NCBI GenBank assembly: GCA_011391185.1
Contig: JAABRB010000201.1
Location: 1 to 6,650 of the forward strand
Source: Betaproteobacteria bacterium
GTDB taxonomy: Bacteria; Pseudomonadota; Gammaproteobacteria; Burkholderiales; SG8-39
Reading direction: 5' to 3'
Length of the DNA: 6,650 bases
Shown: positions 5,541 to 6,650 of the stretch, one piece after another
How positions within the stretch are numbered: the first letter of the stretch is position 1
Layout: the number at the start of each line of letters is the position of its first letter
Notes under the pieces: generated by a model
Database searches by the model: none
What the model was told of the DNA's origin: nothing
Seen by the model: the letters and a program-made list of their open reading frames with translations, nothing else
Program-made: the position numbers and the translations under genes

Positions 5541-6482
5541 ATGGCGAAGTGGGATTACAAAGGCGTCCTCCCGGCGATGCAGGTCCCGTTCAAGCCGGAC
5601 TATTCGATCGACGAACCCGAGCTGCGCCGGTTCACGGCGTCGCTCGCCGGGGTCAAGGGCATCACGGGCCTGGTGACGAACGGGCATACCGGCGAGGTAT
5701 TCGCGTTGACCGCCAGGGAGCGCGCGGAGGTGACGCGCATCGTCGCCGACGAGGTGAAGGGCAAGCTGCCGGTGGTCTCGGGCATTTGCTGCGAAGGGAT
5801 GATCGACGCGTGCGAGCATGCGGTCATGGCGAAGGAGGCGGGCGCGTCCGGCCTGCTGGTAATGCCGCCGCACCAGTGGCTGCGCTTCGGCATGAAGCCC
5901 GAGCACGTTGTCGAGCACTTCAGCGAGATCGGCAAGGCTTCGGGACTGGACCTGGTCGTGCATATCTACCCGTCCTGGACGCGCGCCGCCTACTCCTGCG
6001 AGCTGCTGGCCGATCTCGCAAGGCTGCCCTATGTGAAGGCGTTCAAGATCGGAACGCGGGACATGAATAAGTACCCGATGGACATCAAGGCGATCCGCGA
6101 AGCGGCACCCGCGAAGACGATCATCACCTGCCACGACGAATACCTCCTGGCGACGATGGTGCAGGGCGTGGACGGTGCGCTCGTCGGGTTCGGTTCGTTC
6201 ATCCCGGAAAAGATCACCGCACTTTGGGAGGCCGTGAAGGCCGGCGATCTGAAGCGGGCGATGCAGCTTCAGTACGAGATCAACCCGCTCAAGCAGGCCG
6301 TCTACGGTTTCGGCGAGCCGACCGGCGAGGCGCATGCGCGCATGAAGGCCGCTATGGCGCTCGCCGGGCTGATGAAGTCGCCGCTCTGTCGCCGTCCGAC
6401 GCGGCCGGTCGAGGGCAAGGATCTGGCGGCGATCAAGGATGCGCTGCGCGGGGCGGGCATGCTCCAGCGCGAGGCGGCGTAA
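5541..6482 (+). CDS. DHDPS/NAL-family class I aldolase-like enzyme
   Basis: The 313-residue product is a TIM-barrel enzyme of the dihydrodipicolinate synthase / N-acetylneuraminate lyase family, which forms a Schiff base with pyruvate or another 2-oxo acid. Lys169 in VKAFKIGTRD matches the Schiff-base lysine (E. coli DapA Lys161). The substrate loop reads TNGHTGE (46-52) in place of GTTGE. A gapless match of 141-169 to E. coli 133-161 puts His141 where catalytic Tyr133 should be and Trp146 where the DHDPS substrate-binding Arg138 should be; the usual Tyr-Tyr pair at 106-107 reads His111-Gln112. It is therefore very unlikely to serve lysine synthesis and is probably a catabolic aldolase, dehydratase or hydratase-lyase of unknown substrate. 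Start 5541 has a strong ribosome site and gives the usual length. It follows the IclR gene by 41 bases and precedes an exported protein, consistent with a regulated uptake-and-breakdown operon. Cytoplasmic; no signal peptide. Confidence 0.88.
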   Translation: MAKWDYKGVLPAMQVPFKPDYSIDEPELRRFTASLAGVKGITGLVTNGHTGEVFALTARERAEVTRIVADEVKGKLPVVSGICCEGMIDACEHAVMAKEAGASGLLVMPPHQWLRFGMKPEHVVEHFSEIGKASGLDLVVHIYPSWTRAAYSCELLADLARLPYVKAFKIGTRDMNKYPMDIKAIREAAPAKTIITCHDEYLLATMVQGVDGALVGFGSFIPEKITALWEAVKAGDLKRAMQLQYEINPLKQAVYGFGEPTGEAHARMKAAMALAGLMKSPLCRRPTRPVEGKDLAAIKDALRGAGMLQREAA

Positions 6483-6499
6483 GGCATCAGGAAGAACCG

Positions 6500-6537
6500 C
6501 GCGGCGGCTGGTCGAATCGCTCGACCTGCCCGCCGCG
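6500..6537 (+). other. Strong intercistronic hairpin
   Basis: GGTCGA (6510-6515) pairs perfectly with TCGACC (6521-6526) around a five-base loop; beyond a small internal loop (two bases left, three right) CGCGGCGG (6500-6507) pairs with CCGCCGCG (6530-6537). The structure begins 17 bases after the aldolase-like stop and ends 14 bases before the GAGGAGG of the next gene. There is no T-run, so it is not a classical terminator. An mRNA-stabilising or processing element that raises expression of the downstream binding protein is one reading. Confidence 0.6.
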
Positions 6538-6564
6538 GTCCAACCGAAACCGAGGAGGATCAGG

Positions 6565-6650
6565 ATGAAATATGTGACAAGACTGTCCAAGGCCATCGGC
6601 GCCGTCGCAATCGGCGTGGCGATCACCGGTAGTGGTGCGGCGTACGCCGA
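6565..6650 (+). CDS. Exported protein, N-terminus only; probably a transport solute-binding protein
   Basis: Only 28 codons and two bases are visible before the window ends. They encode a textbook signal peptide: positive start MKYVTRLSK, hydrophobic core AIGAVAIGVAITGSG, and an AAYA cleavage site with the mature protein just beyond. GAGGAGG at 6552-6558, six bases before ATG 6565, is a strong ribosome site identical to the one before the left-hand binding protein. Position after an IclR regulator and an aldolase-like enzyme suggests the periplasmic binding component of an ABC, TRAP or tripartite tricarboxylate transporter for the operon's substrate. No mature sequence is present, so the family cannot be named and the binding-protein role is inference. 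Confidence 0.65.
   Translation, partial: MKYVTRLSKAIGAVAIGVAITGSGAAYA

Noticed and set aside
5271..6626. Open frame of 451 codons on the minus strand
   Set aside because: It lies antisense to the regulator's end and the whole aldolase-like gene, is arginine- and histidine-rich without any recognisable domain, and is explained by high GC content.

Overview
The window is a GC-rich stretch of a proteobacterial chromosome, most likely a beta-proteobacterium of the Burkholderiales type. That placing is inferred from base composition and from the overall look of the proteins (IclR regulator, periplasmic solute-binding proteins, FadH, AttH-like lipocalin); no marker gene is present to settle it. 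No RNA gene, CRISPR array, insertion sequence or phage gene was seen. Coding density is high and the long unlabelled reading frames on the opposite strands are shadows of real genes.

Left part (1-2353): the first 267 bases hold the N-terminus of a leftward ABC-type branched-chain amino acid or amide binding protein, cut by the window edge, with an uncertain start. Divergent from it is a secreted AttH/CrtC-like lipocalin-fold protein (342-1487), followed 71 bases later on the same strand by a cytoplasmic alpha/beta hydrolase (1559-2353). The short divergent gap carries a compact palindromic element at 305-325.

Middle (2407-4443): a full-length fadH gene, 2,4-dienoyl-CoA reductase, runs leftward and converges on the hydrolase. 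All expected cofactor and catalytic motifs are present.

Right part (4444-6650): a 168-base divergent control region separates fadH from an IclR-family regulator (4612-5499). It holds a plausible back-to-back promoter pair, a clean GTTCG-n5-CGAAC operator candidate with a third half-site, G-runs, and a three-copy 12-bp tandem repeat at the regulator's start. Downstream, apparently in one transcription unit, lie a DHDPS/NAL-family aldolase-like gene (5541-6482) and, after a strong intercistronic hairpin, the signal peptide of an exported protein (6565 onward), probably another transport binding protein.

How it may work together (inference): IclR regulator, class I aldolase-like enzyme and exported binding protein look like a small uptake-and-catabolism operon for an organic acid. 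FadH and the hydrolase could process unsaturated or CoA-linked intermediates, but their membership in the same pathway is not shown by the sequence. The most distinctive points are the aldolase-like protein, which keeps the Schiff-base lysine but has lost the usual DHDPS proton-relay tyrosines and substrate arginine, and the densely built fadH/iclR control region.
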